A stretch of DNA of 6,926 bases from Clostridiales bacterium (lineage in GTDB: Bacteria > Bacillota > Clostridia > Oscillospirales > Oscillospiraceae), in NCBI GenBank assembly GCA_012728025.1, contig JAAYFX010000210.1:1-6926 (forward strand). The letters are read 5' to 3'. A model generated the notes under the pieces. The model did no database searches. It saw only the letters and a program-made list of their open reading frames with translations, and was not told the origin of the DNA. Below, in pieces: positions 4,788 through 6,926 of the stretch (positions within the stretch are counted from its first letter, which is position 1; each line of letters starts with the position of its first letter). Position numbers and translations under genes: made by a program.

Positions 4788-5025
4788 CCATTTTTGTCGA
4801 TTTTGTACGTTAGAATACACAAGATACATAGGTTTTTATCATTAAAAATAAATATAAGAAGTCGCTATGGCATATTTTTAAGGGCTGTGATATACTTCAT
4901 AATCATAAAATGATTATCTATAAAGTTCGGATTATCTTTATCTGACGATTAGTTTTCTATTGTTTTACTGAAAGGGAAAACCAAAGTTTCCCCTGCCCAA
5001 TACGTTTTGAAGGGTATGAGCTAAG
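4788..5025. other. AT-rich divergent intergenic region between holin and ktrB
   Basis: No gene was found in this stretch. It must hold the promoter for the minus-strand lysis cassette, for which I see no convincing -35/-10 pair, and that of the plus-strand potassium system, for which a candidate is listed separately. A hairpin GGGAAA/TTTCCC (4974-4979 with 4987-4992, loop ACCAAAG) lies 33 bp before the ktrB start in its leader. I looked for a c-di-AMP (ydaO/yuaA) riboswitch, which often precedes ktr genes, and saw none. Confidence 0.5.
4896..4924 (+). promoter_or_regulatory. Candidate ktrB promoter with an operator-like inverted repeat in the spacer
   Basis: TTCATA (4896-4901, four of six consensus -35 bases), a 17-bp spacer and TATAAA (4919-4924) make a plausible housekeeping promoter about 100 bp before ktrB. 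The perfect inverted repeat ATAATCAT-AAA-ATGATTAT (4899-4917) fills the spacer, the classic position for a repressor or a MerR-type activator. AT-rich DNA yields such matches easily, so this is tentative. Confidence 0.4.
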
Positions 5026-6372
5026 ATGTCCAAACTACGTGACAAGTTAAGCTACACTCGGATTATTGTTCTTAGTTTCCTTTTAATAATCCTTGTTGGG
5101 GCGGTGGTTCTGTCCCTGCCTATATCCTCTAGGTCACGGGATTGGACGCCCTTTTTTGATGCAATGTTCACAGCTACAAGCGCAACCTGTGTGACAGGCA
5201 TGACAATATACGACACATATACCCACTGGTCACTTTTTGGCCAGTTTATAATTCTTCTGCTCATCCAAATCGGCGGCCTTGGCGTTATGACCTGCATAGC
5301 CATGATAGCCCTGTTTTTAAAGCGCCGTATCTCTTTGGGCGAGCGCCGGCTTTTGATGCAGTCTGCCGGCTCCCTTGAAATTGGCGGCATTGTAAAGCTG
5401 ATACGGCGCATAATAATCGGAACAACAGTAATAGAGCTTTTTGGAGCTGTGTTACTTTCCTTTATCTTCTGTCCGAAAATGGGCTTTTTAGTCGGCATAT
5501 GGAATGGACTTTTTCATTCCATCTCAGCCTTCTGCAATGCGGGCTTTGACCTTATGGGCAGGTATGGCAGTTTTTCCTCTCTCAGTGCCCAATGGCTTGC
5601 CACAAACCCTCTCTTTTCCTTTACCATATCTCTTCTTATAATAATCGGCGGCATAGGCTTCATTGTTTGGAATGATATTTGGAAGCATCGCCTCGAATTT
5701 AAAAAATATGAGGTTCACTCCAAAATTGTTTTATCCTCTACGGCCATACTGATTTTCTCCGGCACAATTTTGTTTTATATCTTTGAAAGCGGCAGCGCTT
5801 TTGCGGGTATGCACACCGGTGAAAAGCTTATATCCAGCTTGTTTCTCTCCATAATGCCGAGAACAGCAGGCTTTAATACTATCAATCTTTCTGAAATGTC
5901 CGATTCCGGCACCCTTCTTACAGCCTTGCTCATGTTCATAGGCGGCGGCTCCGGCTCAACGGCAGGCGGTATAAAAGTTACAACCTTTGTGGTTTTGCTC
6001 CTCGGCGCTCTTGCCTCCACAAGAAGGCGAAGCGGAATAACAATATTCAAACGCAGACTGGACGAGCATACAAGCTCTCAGGCAAGCGCTGTGGTAACGG
6101 TTTATTTCACTGTGGTTTTCCTTGCATCAATGATAATAAGCTTTATAGAACCCTATCCACTCCATGATATACTTTTCGAGTCTGTGGCCGCCATAAGCAC
6201 AGCCGGACTTTCAAAGGGTATTACACCTTTTCTTAGCAGCTTTTCACAGGCTGTTCTTATGTTTCTTATGTTTTCCGGCCGTATAGGAGGGCTTTCCCTT
6301 ATGTTGGTTCTGGCGGAAAGGCGCATCAGTATTCCCATAGATAGGCCCACCGTTAAGATACTTATCGGCTAA
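5026..6372 (+). CDS. ktrB: TrkH/KtrB-family potassium uptake channel subunit
   Basis: Polytopic membrane protein of the Trk/Ktr/HKT superfamily, forming the K+ (or Na+-coupled K+) pathway. Its 448 residues match KtrB size better than E. coli TrkH (about 483). The four pseudo-repeated selectivity-filter loops are all present: TSATCVTG (Gly58), SAFCNAGFDL (Gly173), PRTAGFN (Gly282) and ISTAGLSKG (Gly394). The flexible gating loop GGGSGSTAGGIK (307-318) and the conserved Arg419 in GRIGGLS, which lines the pore, are also visible. The first helix is about 12-32. The ATG at 5026 has only a modest AAGGG (5010-5014) at 11 nt, and no better in-frame start is apparent. The next gene, 22 bp downstream, encodes the matching cytosolic RCK subunit, so the pair forms one operon and one transporter. 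Confidence 0.93.
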   Translation: MSKLRDKLSYTRIIVLSFLLIILVGAVVLSLPISSRSRDWTPFFDAMFTATSATCVTGMTIYDTYTHWSLFGQFIILLLIQIGGLGVMTCIAMIALFLKRRISLGERRLLMQSAGSLEIGGIVKLIRRIIIGTTVIELFGAVLLSFIFCPKMGFLVGIWNGLFHSISAFCNAGFDLMGRYGSFSSLSAQWLATNPLFSFTISLLIIIGGIGFIVWNDIWKHRLEFKKYEVHSKIVLSSTAILIFSGTILFYIFESGSAFAGMHTGEKLISSLFLSIMPRTAGFNTINLSEMSDSGTLLTALLMFIGGGSGSTAGGIKVTTFVVLLLGALASTRRRSGITIFKRRLDEHTSSQASAVVTVYFTVVFLASMIISFIEPYPLHDILFESVAAISTAGLSKGITPFLSSFSQAVLMFLMFSGRIGGLSLMLVLAERRISIPIDRPTVKILIG

Positions 6373-6380
6373 AAATCAGC

Positions 6381-6386
6381 GGAGGT
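6381..6386 (+). promoter_or_regulatory. Strong ribosome binding site of the RCK subunit gene
   Basis: GGAGGT lies 8 nt before ATG 6395 in the 22-bp ktrB-ktrA gap. It is much stronger than the site before ktrB, which fits a need for excess regulatory subunit, since KtrA forms an octameric ring on a KtrB dimer. Confidence 0.75.
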
Positions 6387-6394
6387 CATATAAA

Positions 6395-6926
6395 ATGAAA
6401 TCAGTTTTAGTAATAGGTATGGGCCGCTTCGGTCAGCAACTTTCCGAGCGTATGCAAGAACTGGGAAACGATGTTATGATTGTTGACAGAAACCCCGAAA
6501 TAATTGATGAAATTGCCCATAAATTCACCGACTCCCATATTGGTGATTGCTGCCATGAAGCCGTCCTCAACTCTCTTGGTGTGAACAATTTTGATATTTG
6601 CTTTGTAACCATAGGTGAGGATTTTCAGGCATCTCTTGAAATTACCTCCATGCTTAAAGAGCGTGGTGCCATCCATGTAATTTCTAAGGCCCGAAGCGAC
6701 CGTCAGGAAAAACTTCTTATAAGAATTGGCGCTGATGAGGTGGTTTATCCCGAGCGTGAAATTGCCGAAAAACTTGCAGTGCGCTGTAACGCTGATAACA
6801 TCTTCGACTTTATCCAGCTTACATCGGACTACTCAATTTATGAAATCCCCTGCAAGAGCCGTTGGTATAACAGGTCTTTAGGGGAGGTAAATGTCCGTTA
6901 CAGATACAATGTAAATATCATAGCGG
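6395..6926 (+). CDS. ktrA: KtrA/TrkA-type RCK regulatory subunit of the K+ transporter (3' end outside window)
   Basis: Open frame from ATG 6395 running off the right edge after 177 codons; single-RCK KtrA proteins are about 220 residues, so roughly 45 are missing. The N-terminal Rossmann domain starts MKSVLVIGMGRFGQQL with the GxGxxG nucleotide loop (Gly8, Gly10, Gly13) and the acidic end of the second strand at Asp31 (IVDRN). It continues with SHIGDCC, FVTIGEDFQASL, VISKARSD and IGADEVVYPE, all typical of RCK_N. After about residue 130 the TrkA_C-like part begins (FDFIQLTSDYSIYEIP). The cytosolic ring binds ATP/ADP or NAD(H) and gates the membrane subunit; in many Firmicutes the C domain binds c-di-AMP, but that region is cut here. 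The short visible length does not distinguish single-RCK KtrA from tandem TrkA; the KtrB-sized partner favours KtrA. Confidence 0.9.
   Translation, partial: MKSVLVIGMGRFGQQLSERMQELGNDVMIVDRNPEIIDEIAHKFTDSHIGDCCHEAVLNSLGVNNFDICFVTIGEDFQASLEITSMLKERGAIHVISKARSDRQEKLLIRIGADEVVYPEREIAEKLAVRCNADNIFDFIQLTSDYSIYEIPCKSRWYNRSLGEVNVRYRYNVNIIA

Noticed and set aside
4519..4845. 108-codon plus-strand open frame antisense to the holin
   Set aside because: It covers the holin gene in antisense, and its translation has no recognisable domain. The holin has the better ribosome binding site and the overlap with the amidase gene.
4788..5025. c-di-AMP (ydaO/yuaA) riboswitch before ktrB
   Set aside because: The region is AT-rich, short, and lacks the conserved purine-rich junction sequences I would expect; only a simple GGGAAA/TTTCCC hairpin is seen.
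5052..5498. 148-codon minus-strand open frame inside ktrB
   Set aside because: It is antisense to conserved pore motifs, and its composition reflects the reverse complement of hydrophobic codons.

Overview
The window looks like chromosomal DNA of a low-to-moderate GC, Gram-positive anaerobe of the class Clostridia. The grounds are the gene families present, strong GGAGG-type ribosome binding sites at several starts, a tiny Cys/Gly-rich membrane peptide of a clostridial type, and a KtrAB-type potassium system. Genus and species cannot be read from it.

Layout. (1) 1-759, plus strand: the 3' end of a DJ-1/PfpI-family gene, then 5-formyltetrahydrofolate cyclo-ligase, 3 bp apart. (2) 746-1018: a bidirectional terminator built into the end of the cyclo-ligase gene, then a convergent 50-codon minus-strand gene for a peptide with 12 Cys and 16 Gly. 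(3) 1019-1193: a compact divergent promoter region. (4) 1194-3723, plus strand: mltG (endolytic murein transglycosylase) overlapping a U32-family gene by 11 bp. This resembles the mltG (yrrL)-yrrM-yrrN-yrrO neighbourhood of Bacillus, where the U32 proteins act in tRNA U34 hydroxylation. (5) 3728-3767: a strong bidirectional terminator, followed by a second inverted repeat. (6) 3852-4749, minus strand: a two-gene lysis cassette, a small three-helix holin (TTG start) overlapping a zinc amidase with an SLH-like C-terminal tail, with no other phage gene in the window. (7) 4750-5025: an AT-rich divergent regulatory region with a candidate operator. (8) 5026 to the end, plus strand: a TrkH/KtrB-type potassium channel subunit and the first 177 codons of its cytosolic RCK regulator (KtrA/TrkA).

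How the genes relate. MltG and the amidase both cut peptidoglycan, but MltG is a housekeeping membrane enzyme that sets glycan strand length, whereas the holin/amidase pair has the form of a phage export-and-lysis module. The amidase has no signal peptide, so it would depend on the holin. ktrB and ktrA together encode one K+ uptake system.

The most interesting elements are the orphan lysis cassette and the unlisted Cys-rich micro-gene. The latter has a sequence matching the sigma-K consensus upstream, back-to-back with the mltG promoter. No CRISPR array, tRNA, rRNA, transposase or integrase was seen. I do not see a clearly new multi-gene system. The lysis cassette and the micro-gene are leads, not demonstrations.
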